Positions 56,675-64,000 of a DNA stretch of 64,000 nucleotides are shown in pieces. Below the pieces are notes generated by a model, which was not told where the DNA came from, made no database searches, and worked only from the letters and a program-made list of their open reading frames with translations. Every line of letters begins with the position of its first letter. The stretch's first letter is position 1. The position numbers and the translations under genes are program-made. Origin of the DNA: Gemmatimonadota bacterium (GTDB taxonomy: Bacteria > Gemmatimonadota > Gemmatimonadetes > Gemmatimonadales > Gemmatimonadaceae); NCBI GenBank assembly GCA_020161135.1, contig JAIUOB010000002.1, positions 806,001-870,000 of the forward strand, written 5' to 3'.

Positions 56675-57640
56675 TCAGGCGACGACAAAGGCCGGTTTCG
56701 GCATCATGGTCGCCGTACAACTGAACAACGCCGGACCCTGCGCATTCGGGTCCACCGGCAGCGGCACGTAGCGCGTGCCGGAGAAGCCCGCGTCGCGCAG
56801 CCAGCCGTCGAGCGATCCGGCGTCGAAGCCGAGCCACACATGGCCCATCTGCTCGCGGAAGCGGTCGTGCACATGCGTGCGCATGTCGGTGATGAGCAGG
56901 CGCCCGTGCGGCTTGAGCACGCGATGCACCTCCTGCAGCGCCTTCACCGGATTGGGCACATGGTGCAGCACCAGCATGAGCACCGCGACGTCGAGGCACC
57001 GATCGGCGAGCGGCAGGTGCTCGAGCGACCCCTCCGCCACGGTCACGTTCGTGTAGGGCGTGAGACGCGCGGTGGCCGCCGTGAGCATCGCGGGCGAGGC
57101 ATCCACCGCGTGCACGCGGCGCACGTGCGGCGCGATCGCTTCGGCCAGGGAGCCCGTACCGCAGCCCAGGTCGCCCACCGTCCACGATGGATCGAGCAGC
57201 GCCATCATCGCGCCCAGGTCGGCCCGCGTGCCGAACAGCTCGGTGCGCAGCGAATCCCACTCCGCGCTCGCGGTGGCGAAGTAGGTCTCGCTGCGCGCGC
57301 GCCGCGCCGCCACGATGGCCTCGATGCGCGCCGTGTCCTGCGCCGTGGCCGGCGTCTGCGCCATCGCGCCCCGCACAAACGTCCAGAGCTGCACCATGTC
57401 GGCCGGCAGCTCCGGGTTGCGGCGATACCAGCGGCTCGTGCCCTCGGCGCGCGAGGTCACCCAGGACTGGTCGGCGAGGATCTTGAGGTGCCGACTGGCC
57501 GTGCTCTGCGGCAGCCGCAGCCCGGCCGCCAGCTCACCCACGGTGAGCTCGTGCATCTCGAGGGCAGCGAGCAGCCGGCACCGGGTGGCGTCGGCCAGTT
57601 CGACCATGCGGTCGTGGATCGCGAGGCGTGGGGAGGTCAC
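56675..57640 (-). CDS. ArsR-type regulator fused to SAM-dependent methyltransferase
   Basis: Protein of 321 residues from the GTG at 57640. An ArsR winged helix (about 5-80, with LPQSTASRHLKILADQSWV) joins a class I methyltransferase (about 140-300, motif I DLGCGTGSLAEAI and acidic AVDAS). Such fusions sit beside methionine-cycle genes in many bacteria, and ArsR-type SahR regulators control ahcY. An ATG at 57676 is an alternative start, but it would place the TATCCG palindrome inside the coding region. Confidence 0.85.
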   Translation of the reverse strand: MTSPRLAIHDRMVELADATRCRLLAALEMHELTVGELAAGLRLPQSTASRHLKILADQSWVTSRAEGTSRWYRRNPELPADMVQLWTFVRGAMAQTPATAQDTARIEAIVAARRARSETYFATASAEWDSLRTELFGTRADLGAMMALLDPSWTVGDLGCGTGSLAEAIAPHVRRVHAVDASPAMLTAATARLTPYTNVTVAEGSLEHLPLADRCLDVAVLMLVLHHVPNPVKALQEVHRVLKPHGRLLITDMRTHVHDRFREQMGHVWLGFDAGSLDGWLRDAGFSGTRYVPLPVDPNAQGPALFSCTATMMPKPAFVVA

Positions 57641-57652
57641 GGCCGCGAAGTA

Positions 57653-57670
57653 TATCCGCCGATCCGGATA
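57653..57670. promoter_or_regulatory. Operator-like palindrome TATCCG-N6-CGGATA
   Basis: Perfect 6-bp arms around CCGATC, located 13 bp upstream of the preferred GTG start of the ArsR-methyltransferase gene. A candidate autoregulatory ArsR site. No second copy was seen before ahcY. Confidence 0.5.
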
Positions 57671-57746
57671 GATCAATGACCTCGTCGGCGGCCGCGTCGG
57701 GAGAACCCCGCGTGTGCGGCTGCGGTCCGTGTGCTAACCTCTACTC

Positions 57747-59105
57747 GTGCTTGACTTTCCCTTCCTCGCCGATCTGCTGGTGGCGGCCCTGCTCGGGCTG
57801 GCCGTCGGCGTCGAACGCGAGTGGTCGGGGCACGCCTCAGGGCCCGACGGCCGCTTCGCGGGGGCGCGCACCTTCACCCTGCTGGGGGCCGTGGGTGGGC
57901 TGGCCGGGTGGTTCGTGCGGCTCGGCCACGTCGAACTGGCCGTCGTCGCCGTGGCAGGGGGCGTGCTGCTCCCCATCGTCGCGTGGGCCGTCACCGTACG
58001 CCGCCCCGGCACCACGGTCGACGGCACCACCGAGACCGCCGCCATCCTCGTCGTGCTCCTCGGCGCGGTGTCGGGACTCGGCTATCGCTCCGCCGCGAGC
58101 GCCGCCACCGCGGTGGCGGTGCTGCTGCTGGCCGAGAAGTCGTCGGTGCAGCGCGCGCTCCTCAAGGTGGCGCCGGCGGAGATGCGCGCCGCGCTGCAGC
58201 TCGCGGTGCTGGCGCTCGTCGTGTTGCCGCTGCTGCCGACCGGCGGCTACGGCCCGTTCGGGGCGTTCCGCCCACGCGCGCTGTGGATCGTGGTGCTGCT
58301 GTTCATGGGGCTCAACTTCGCCGGCCACATCGCACGGCGAGCCGTGGGAGAAACGCGCGGGCTGGGCGTGACCGGATTGCTGGGTGGGCTCGTGTCGTCG
58401 ACGGCGGTGAGTCTCACCTTCAGTCGCCGGAGTCGCGAAGAACCCGCGCTGTCAGCGCCGCTCGCGCTCGGCGTCGTGGCCGCCTGCACGGTGCTCATTC
58501 CGCGACTGCTGGTGACGATGTCGGTGCTGCACACCCCACTCGCCGTGGCCGCGCTGCCGGTGCTGCTGCCCGTGCTCGTCGCGGGCATCGGGGTGGTGGC
58601 GGTCTCGTTGGTCGCGGAGGGCGCGTTGGTCGCGGAGGGCGCGGAGGTAAGGAACAACAACCTTTTCGCCGCGGAGGCAGCAGAGGAGGAGCGCCCCTCC
58701 GCCGCCTCCGCGGAGAGATCGACGCCTTCCTCCGCCTCCGCGCCCTCCGCGTCCATACTCTCCGCGTCCTCCGCGCTCCAGATGGCCGTGCTCTTCCAGC
58801 TCGTGCTCTTCGGGCTCGCCTGGGTGCAGGAGCATGTGGGTGAACGCGGCGTGCTCACGTCGGCGCTGGTGCTCGGCCTTACCGACATGGACGCGCTCAC
58901 GGTGTCGATGACGCGCTACGCCGCGGAGACGACGCTGGTGCGCACGGCGGCGGTGGCGGTGGGGCTCGGGGTGGTGGCGAACACGGCGCTCAAGCTGACG
59001 CTGGTGCTGGTGCTCGGGGCGCCGCGCTTCCGACTGCGGGCCGGGGCGGGGCTGTTGGCTCTCGCGGCGGGGAGTGCCGCGGGACTCATTTATGCATGGC
59101 CGTGA
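57747..59105 (+). CDS. MgtC/DUF4010 membrane protein with repeat insertion
   Basis: Protein of 452 residues starting at GTG. The N-terminal MgtC/SapB region (LLGLAVGVEREWSG, ARTFTLLGAVG) is followed by a DUF4010 region with several helices (GLGVTGLLGGLVSSTAVS). Between two membrane helices, about residues 289-344, lies a hydrophilic Ala/Glu/Ser-rich insert (RNNNLFAAEAAEEERPS and on) encoded by the repeat at 58612-58776. The membrane topology could remain intact. Function not proven; MgtC proteins relate to Mg stress. The stop overlaps the start of mlaE by 10 bp. Confidence 0.82.
   Translation: MLDFPFLADLLVAALLGLAVGVEREWSGHASGPDGRFAGARTFTLLGAVGGLAGWFVRLGHVELAVVAVAGGVLLPIVAWAVTVRRPGTTVDGTTETAAILVVLLGAVSGLGYRSAASAATAVAVLLLAEKSSVQRALLKVAPAEMRAALQLAVLALVVLPLLPTGGYGPFGAFRPRALWIVVLLFMGLNFAGHIARRAVGETRGLGVTGLLGGLVSSTAVSLTFSRRSREEPALSAPLALGVVAACTVLIPRLLVTMSVLHTPLAVAALPVLLPVLVAGIGVVAVSLVAEGALVAEGAEVRNNNLFAAEAAEEERPSAASAERSTPSSASAPSASILSASSALQMAVLFQLVLFGLAWVQEHVGERGVLTSALVLGLTDMDALTVSMTRYAAETTLVRTAAVAVGLGVVANTALKLTLVLVLGAPRFRLRAGAGLLALAAGSAAGLIYAWP
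58612..58776. repeat. GCGGAGG/CCTCCGC repeat inserted in a coding sequence
   Basis: Left part GCGGAGGGCGCG...GGCGCGGAGG (58614-58648), right part CCTCCGCGCCCTCCGCGT and further CCTCCGCG words to 58776, forming an imperfect inverted repeat. The reading frame passes through it. The same word family appears at 22681-22769. Confidence 0.8.
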
Positions 59106-59890
59106 ACGACGCGATCAGCGCACTGGGTGCCCTCGTCCGGCGGCTCGTCGAGCCGGTGGGCACGGGCGCGCGCTTCACGCTGTCGGTCGTGCGCGCCATG
59201 CGCGACACCCGCACGTGGATGCCCGAGTTCTCGGCGCAGGCCCGCTCGCTGGGTATCGACTCGCTGCCCATCGGCATCTTCATCGCGCTGTTCACCGGCA
59301 TCGTGCTCGCGCTGCTGGCCAGCTACAGCGTGGGCGATCTCGTGCCACCGTACTTCGTGGGCACGCTCGTGCAGAAGACCGTCACGCTCGAACTCGCACC
59401 CGTGCTCACCGGCCTCGCGCTGGCCGGGCGCCTGGGAGCCAACATCGCGGCCGAGCTGGGCACCATGCGCGTCACCGAACAGATCGATGCGCTCGAGACG
59501 CTCGGCTACGAACCACTGCGGCATCTCGTGGTGCCGCGTGTGCTCGCGTCCACGCTCATGTTCCCCGTGGTGGTGGGCGTGGCCATGCTCGTCGGTCTGC
59601 TGTCGGGGTGGATGGCGTCGCTGTCGCTGCTCGACCTCACCACGCCACAGTTCCTCAAGGGGGTGCGCGTGTTCTTCCAGGCGTTCGACGTGCGCTACGG
59701 GCTGGTGAAGAGCGCGAGCTTCGGCGCCGCGGTGTCGCTCATCGGCGCGCGCGCCGGACTCACCACCGCCGGTGGTGCGCAGGGTGTGGGGCGCGGGGCC
59801 ACGCGGGCGGTGGTCATCTCCGCCGTCATGATCCTCGTGCTCGACGCGTTCTGGGCGCTGGTGTGGCTCACCAACCGGCAGCTGCGATGA
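59096..59890 (+). CDS. mlaE: MlaE-type ABC permease
   Basis: Protein of 264 residues with about five membrane segments. MlaE family features: LPIGIFIALFTGIVLALLAS, LAPVLTGLALAGRLGANIAAELGTMRVTEQIDALE. The permease moves phospholipid between inner and outer membranes together with MlaD and an ATPase. The mlaD gene follows after 34 bp. No mlaF (ATPase) or mlaC gene lies nearby, so the ATPase must be encoded elsewhere. The start overlaps the MgtC gene's stop by 10 bp. Confidence 0.9.
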   Translation: MAVNDAISALGALVRRLVEPVGTGARFTLSVVRAMRDTRTWMPEFSAQARSLGIDSLPIGIFIALFTGIVLALLASYSVGDLVPPYFVGTLVQKTVTLELAPVLTGLALAGRLGANIAAELGTMRVTEQIDALETLGYEPLRHLVVPRVLASTLMFPVVVGVAMLVGLLSGWMASLSLLDLTTPQFLKGVRVFFQAFDVRYGLVKSASFGAAVSLIGARAGLTTAGGAQGVGRGATRAVVISAVMILVLDAFWALVWLTNRQLR

Positions 59891-59924
59891 GCGCCGGGCG
59901 CGCACCCGTGACATTCTTCAGGGC

Positions 59925-60938
59925 ATGACCACTTCTCGCCGCACCAACGACTTCCTCGTGGGCCTCACCGTGCTCGTCGTCACGGTGGTGCTCGTGGGCG
60001 CCGTGCTGTGGCTCAAGCAGGCTGATCTGGGTGGCCGTACGCGTCGCGTGGCGGTGCGTGCGCGCGACGTGGGCGGCGTCGCACTCGGCAACCCGGTGGT
60101 CATCCGTGGCGTGCGCGCCGGCCGCGTCGAGTCCATCGCCCTCGGCGAGCGTGGCTGGGTGGTGCTCACCCTCGGGCTCGAGCGCGACGTGTCGCTCCCC
60201 GCCGATCCGGTGGTCATGCTGGCCGCGTCCAGCCTCTTCGGCGAATGGCAGGCCACCATCACCGACGCCAGCGCGGTGCCTCCCGACCGCGATGTGCGCG
60301 CCGCGATCACCGAGGCACGCACGAGCGGCGATACGCTGCCCGGCGCGGTGCTCCCCGACATCGCGCAGCTCACCACCGTGGCCGGCCGCCTCGCGGGCGA
60401 CGTGGCCAAGGTGGCCGATCGCGTGCAGGTGGCCTTCGACGACTCGGCCGCCCGCGAGCTGCGTGAGTCGATCCGCAACTTCGCCGAGCTGTCGGCGGTG
60501 CTGTCGCGCACGGTCACGAAGCAATCGGCGCAGCTCGACCGCATCGGCACCGACGTGCAGACCGGGCTGCGCGACATCAACCTCGCGGCCGCAAAGCTCG
60601 GCGCCGTCTCCTCGCGCATCGATTCGGCCACCAGCCGCGGCGAGCTGCAGCAGGTGGTGCAGAACTCGCAGCAGGCCGCACGTGAGCTGCTGGCCACCGC
60701 CACCCGCCTCCGCGAGGTGGCCGGCGACGTGGGGCGCACGCAGCAGCAGCTCTCGAGTGCGGTGGCGCAGGCCGATTCGCTGTTCACGCGTGCCAACCGC
60801 GGCGACGGCACACTGGGCCGCCTGGTGAACGACCCGGCGCTGTATCAGCAGAGCGATTCGCTGGTGCGCGAGTTGCGGTCGCTGGTGGCCGACATTCGCA
60901 AGAACCCGCGCCGCTATCTCAACCTGCGCGTGTTCTGA
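59925..60938 (+). CDS. mlaD: MlaD-type MCE-domain protein
   Basis: Protein of 337 residues. A signal-anchor helix (about 8-28) leads to one MCE domain (about 35-115, with VALGNPVVIRGVRAGRVESI), then long helices with coiled-coil character (150-290) and a final segment GTLGRLVNDPALYQQ typical of the family. It forms hexamers that bind and pass lipid from the inner to the outer membrane. Works with the MlaE permease upstream. Confidence 0.92.
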   Translation: MTTSRRTNDFLVGLTVLVVTVVLVGAVLWLKQADLGGRTRRVAVRARDVGGVALGNPVVIRGVRAGRVESIALGERGWVVLTLGLERDVSLPADPVVMLAASSLFGEWQATITDASAVPPDRDVRAAITEARTSGDTLPGAVLPDIAQLTTVAGRLAGDVAKVADRVQVAFDDSAARELRESIRNFAELSAVLSRTVTKQSAQLDRIGTDVQTGLRDINLAAAKLGAVSSRIDSATSRGELQQVVQNSQQAARELLATATRLREVAGDVGRTQQQLSSAVAQADSLFTRANRGDGTLGRLVNDPALYQQSDSLVRELRSLVADIRKNPRRYLNLRVF

Positions 60939-60953
60939 CCCTGCGGCGCCGCT

Positions 60954-61877
60954 TCAGGCGCGCGCCGGCACGGCCAGGACTGCGCTGCGCGCCGCGCGCA
61001 GCACGCGCGTGGCCACCGAGCCCACCACGAGACGCTCGACCAGCGAATGACGCTGGGTGCCGACTGCGACCAACCCCGCGTCGGCGTTGTGCGCAAAGGC
61101 GAGGAGCGCCTGCGCCGGATCGCCACGCACCGTGACCGTCTCGACCGTCACGCCCTCGGGGGCGGCAAGCTGCTCGCGCACCTGGGCAAACAGCGGCGGC
61201 AGCGTGCGGCCATACTCGACATCCCACGCCTGCCAGTCGGCCGACGGGTGCGCGAAGCGCGGGCGCACATGCACCAGCGTGAGCCGCCCACCCGGCGCGA
61301 GCATGCGCAGTGCGAGGCGCGCCGCCTCGATGCTGGCCGCGCTGAAGTCGAGGCCCGCGACCGCATGCATCGGCGCGCCGACGAAGTGCGACGGCACCGC
61401 GAGGATGGGCACGCGCGATTCACGCAGCGTGGCGAGCGTCGTCTCGGTACCGAACAGGCGGTCGAGCGGATTGTGGCGGCCGATGCCCATGACCAGCAGT
61501 GACGCCCCGCGCGTGGTGGCCTCGTCAGCCAGCACCCGCGATGGACTGCCCGTGCGCGTGGTGACCGTCCACGACGGATCGGCCGCGGCCGCGATGGAGA
61601 GCGCCCGTTCGAGATCGGCCTGCAGCGTGGTGCGCCGCTCCTCGTCGAGGGTGACGGGAATCGTGAGCGCGTCGAAGCCCGCCGCCACCCCGGGAAGCGC
61701 TTCGCTGACGCCGACGACCGCTGGCGTGCCCCCCAGGGCAGCCGCAGCGAGACGCGCCGCCGAGCACAGCGCGTCCACAAGCGCCGCGTCACCATCGCTG
61801 GCAACGAGGATCGGCGCTCCGGACGGCGAGACGTCGGTGGACACGAGCGGGGTGAGTGTCGGGGCGATGGCAACCAT
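60954..61877 (-). CDS. Tandem universal stress protein
   Basis: Protein of 307 residues composed of two Usp domains (about 20-155 and 165-305). The second has the G-x-x-x-x-x-x-x-x-G-S-V-A-x-x-V-L ATP-binding pattern (VERLVVGSVATRVLRAA), the first a degenerate one (LFGTETTLATLRE). It probably binds ATP and acts in stress survival. No partner genes. It faces away from mlaD convergently with 15 bp between stops. Confidence 0.88.
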   Translation of the reverse strand: MVAIAPTLTPLVSTDVSPSGAPILVASDGDAALVDALCSAARLAAAALGGTPAVVGVSEALPGVAAGFDALTIPVTLDEERRTTLQADLERALSIAAAADPSWTVTTRTGSPSRVLADEATTRGASLLVMGIGRHNPLDRLFGTETTLATLRESRVPILAVPSHFVGAPMHAVAGLDFSAASIEAARLALRMLAPGGRLTLVHVRPRFAHPSADWQAWDVEYGRTLPPLFAQVREQLAAPEGVTVETVTVRGDPAQALLAFAHNADAGLVAVGTQRHSLVERLVVGSVATRVLRAARSAVLAVPARA

Positions 61878-62031
61878 GAGGGTGGGCGAGTCCAGAGACT
61901 GCGGAATAGGCTCGCACCACGGGCGGCGCCACTCTATCGGGGAGAGCGGGCAACTGTGTCGGGGATTCCCGCACAGAGGTCCGGACTTACGGTCCTAAAG
62001 TGTGTAACACGAAGTCGGACTCGGCCATGGC

Positions 62032-63468
62032 TTAAAGTGCCCAGCGCAACGCCCGGGCCACGGTGTCACCGAGTCGATGCGCCCAGCCCCGCGCGCGCCA
62101 CGCCGCCGCGCTCACCTCGTCGCTGTCGGACACGTCGGTGAGAAATGCCGACTCCAGCGCCGCCCCGGCCCGGTCGTCGAAGGTGAGCAGGTTGCACTCG
62201 GCGTTGAGCCAGAAGCTGCGGAAGTCGAGGTTGGACGAGCCCACGAGTCCGACGTGCCCGTCCACCACCAGCGTCTTGGCGTGCAGCGTCGCGCGCTGGT
62301 ATTCGAAGATGCGCACACCCCGCGCGAGCAACCACGCGTACGCACCGTGCGCCGCATGCCGCGCGAGCGGCACATCCGAGCGCGCACTGGGCAGCAGCAG
62401 CCGCACGTCGACGCCACGCCGAGCGGCCGACGCGAGCAGACGCAGCGCCCGCGTGGGCGGCGCGAAGTACGGCGTGGTGATCCACAGCCGCGCGCGCGCA
62501 GCCCCCACGAGCGCCGCGAGCACCAGCAGCGTCTCGCGCTGCGCACGCCCGGGGCGCGGGTCGAGCACGAGCACCTCACCACCGGTCGCGTCGTGCGGTG
62601 ATGCACCGGAGGTCGCGGCGCCGGACGGTGCTGCGCGTCGCACGCGCCGCCCCAGCCGCCGGTCGCGTTGGCGCGCCAGCGCGAGACGCAGGCGCCGCAT
62701 GGGCGCGAGACGCGCCAGTGGCGACGCATCCGCGGGGAGGACGACGCCCTCGCTCCAGCTCACATACTCGAGCCCCGGCAATGCCGGCCCGCGCGCGCGC
62801 TCCCACCCCTCGGCGAACACCGCCGCGAGCTCGCCCACCACCGCCCCGCGCACCTCGACCAGCGTGTCGCGCCACGCGTCGGCATGATGCCGCACGCTCG
62901 ATCCGTATTCCTCGCCGATGTTCATCCCGCCGGTGTACGCCACGGTGCGATCGACCACCAGCAGCTTGCGATGATCGCGACGCAGCACGTCGAGCGGGTG
63001 ATGCCAGAAGCGGTGGAAGCGACGCAGCTCGACGCCGCCCTCCGTGAGCGCCTCCCAGAAGCGCCCGCCGGTGCTGAACGACCCGTAGGCATCGGCCAGC
63101 ACCGACACCCGCACCCCACGCGCCGCCGCGGCCGCCAGCGCCGCACGCATGCGTTCCCCGATGCGGTCGTCACGCATGATGTACGTCTCGAGCAGCACCT
63201 CCTCGCGTGCGGCCGCGATGGCGTCGTGCATGCACGCGAAGGCCTCGGCGCCGTCGGTGAGAAACCGCGGTGTGGGTGCCGCGTGCAGCGGTCCGCGATC
63301 GATGAGATGCACCAGCGCGCGGAACCCGGGATTGCGCACGCCTCCGTCGAGCGCACGCGCCGCGGCCCACGCGCGCGCGAAACGCGACCGTCGCCGCAGC
63401 GGCGCAATGGCGTGCGTGGTCGTCTCACGCGACCCCGTGGCACGCGATGGCGCGTCGGGCAGCGTCAT
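62032..63468 (-). CDS. Cardiolipin synthase (phospholipase D family)
   Basis: Protein of 478 residues with two HKD motifs: HRKLLVVDRTVAYTGGMNIG near residue 165 and HAKTLVVDGHVGLVGSSNLD near 405. Cls enzymes condense two phosphatidylglycerols to cardiolipin at the inner membrane. The N-terminal membrane helices of ClsA are missing; the arginine-rich start suggests a peripheral, ClsB/C-like form. Its start overlaps the permease gene's stop (ATGA). Confidence 0.87.
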   Translation of the reverse strand: MTLPDAPSRATGSRETTTHAIAPLRRRSRFARAWAAARALDGGVRNPGFRALVHLIDRGPLHAAPTPRFLTDGAEAFACMHDAIAAAREEVLLETYIMRDDRIGERMRAALAAAAARGVRVSVLADAYGSFSTGGRFWEALTEGGVELRRFHRFWHHPLDVLRRDHRKLLVVDRTVAYTGGMNIGEEYGSSVRHHADAWRDTLVEVRGAVVGELAAVFAEGWERARGPALPGLEYVSWSEGVVLPADASPLARLAPMRRLRLALARQRDRRLGRRVRRAAPSGAATSGASPHDATGGEVLVLDPRPGRAQRETLLVLAALVGAARARLWITTPYFAPPTRALRLLASAARRGVDVRLLLPSARSDVPLARHAAHGAYAWLLARGVRIFEYQRATLHAKTLVVDGHVGLVGSSNLDFRSFWLNAECNLLTFDDRAGAALESAFLTDVSDSDEVSAAAWRARGWAHRLGDTVARALRWAL

Positions 63469-64000
63469 CGCACGAGGAGTGGCACCACGAGCTGCGCGAA
63501 CAGCGCGCCGCCCAGTGCCATCGAGAAGCCCCACACGAGGAGCTGCCGGAAGAGGCGCTTGGTGTCGGTTCCGGCCGGCGCGCCGGCAATGCAGAGGCTT
63601 CCGAGCGTCGACAGCGGCGACACATCGACCAGGGCCGCGCCCACATTGATGCTGAGCGCGATGGCCAGCGGATTGCCGCCACCCAACTTGGTCACGAGTC
63701 CGGGCACCGCCGGCAGAAAGGCGGGATACACCACGCCCGACGTCGAGCTGTAGGTGCTCAGCAGCCCCGTCACGCCGGCGATGACGCCATTCACGCTGGC
63801 CGGCGTCGCGAGGCGTGCGAGCAACGTGGTGAAGAGGTCCATGCCGCCGGTCTTCTCCAGCACCCCCACCAGCACACTCACGCCGCACACCATCACCAGC
63901 ACCGCCCACGGCACCTGCTTCACCATGGCGCTGTCGTCACCCAGGCGCGCAAGCACGAGCACCGACGCCGCCACGAACGCGGTGAGCCCGGGGTGCAGTT
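63465..64000 (-). CDS. SLC13/MatC-like permease, partial
   Basis: Only the C-terminal 178 residues are in the window; the frame stays open to the edge, so the 5' part lies outside. Several membrane helices are seen, with GLLSTYSSTSGVVYPAFLPAV and INVGAALVDVSPLSTLGSL hairpin-like segments as in ion transporter superfamily dicarboxylate carriers. It probably imports a carboxylate. Coupled to the cardiolipin synthase gene (ATGA). Confidence 0.75.
   Translation of the reverse strand, partial: LHPGLTAFVAASVLVLARLGDDSAMVKQVPWAVLVMVCGVSVLVGVLEKTGGMDLFTTLLARLATPASVNGVIAGVTGLLSTYSSTSGVVYPAFLPAVPGLVTKLGGGNPLAIALSINVGAALVDVSPLSTLGSLCIAGAPAGTDTKRLFRQLLVWGFSMALGGALFAQLVVPLLVR

Overview
High-GC window (mostly above 70% G+C by eye) from a Gram-negative-type bacterium. 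The gene content fits Gemmatimonadota (Gemmatimonadaceae): barrel-less carboxypeptidase-regulatory/TonB-plug proteins, a VPS10-type propeller protein, lipoproteins, an Mla-type lipid transporter, an ECF42 sigma factor with its DGPF partner, and a BchJ-like gene such as phototrophic Gemmatimonas would carry. This assignment is inferred from gene content, not from a marker gene. No rRNA, tRNA, CRISPR array or transposase was seen.

Layout. 0-5 kb: a GxxExxY protein bracketed by CGCGAAG repeats, then a D-amino-acid module (N-acyl-D-amino-acid deacylase, ornithine-cyclodeaminase/ketimine-reductase-like enzyme, divergent FAD amino-acid oxidase). 4.6-6.4 kb: LytTR/LytS-type two-component pair. 6.5-12.2 kb: 16-bp tandem repeats, a PQQ-propeller enzyme, DGPF protein plus ECF42 sigma factor, an MFS carrier and a rhomboid protease. 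12.2-19.6 kb: HDOD-GAF protein, RidA, a large VPS10 protein, a small ferredoxin and msrA/msrB, with two copies of a long palindromic repeat. 19.6-23.2 kb: NlpE-like lipoprotein, SelO and two paralogous lipoproteins. 23.2-30.1 kb: redox block with a two-subunit molybdenum hydroxylase, a convergent cytochrome b plus sulfite-oxidase-type molybdoenzyme, then CcdA, a TlpA-like thioredoxin, an ECF sigma factor and a zinc anti-sigma factor. 30.1-33.4 kb: membrane proteins and an FeS-type photolyase/cryptochrome.

33.4-37.4 kb is the most unusual part. It is a lower-GC block bounded by imperfect 41-bp direct repeats. Its three same-strand genes encode a secreted 78-residue peptide with eight cysteines, a membrane-anchored DsbA-like thiol oxidoreductase (5 bp downstream) and a 795-residue plug-like surface protein. 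The upstream promoter candidate has a G10 homopolymer inside its -35/-10 spacer, the classic layout of a phase-variable promoter, followed by a perfect 9-bp-arm palindrome.

37.4-64 kb: a UvrC-like GIY-YIG nuclease, an OmpR-type two-component pair in an operon with a Vgb-like propeller, an AraC regulator, and aromatic amino acid genes (DAHP synthase and chorismate mutase sharing a 12-bp tandem repeat; prephenate dehydratase divergent). Then come an M28 peptidase, hemN overlapping a BchJ-like gene, a VapBC-type toxin-antitoxin pair, two more plug-like proteins in an operon, S-adenosylhomocysteinase downstream of an ArsR-methyltransferase fusion, a MgtC/DUF4010 protein carrying an in-frame repeat insertion, MlaE/MlaD without an ATPase, a tandem universal stress protein, cardiolipin synthase and a partial SLC13-type permease at the edge. 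Most operons are tightly packed with ATGA or TGATG junctions, and convergent genes often overlap at their stops. No intergenic stretch exceeds 300 bp; the longest (35941-36213, 45538-45812, 37185-37438) hold only the elements listed.
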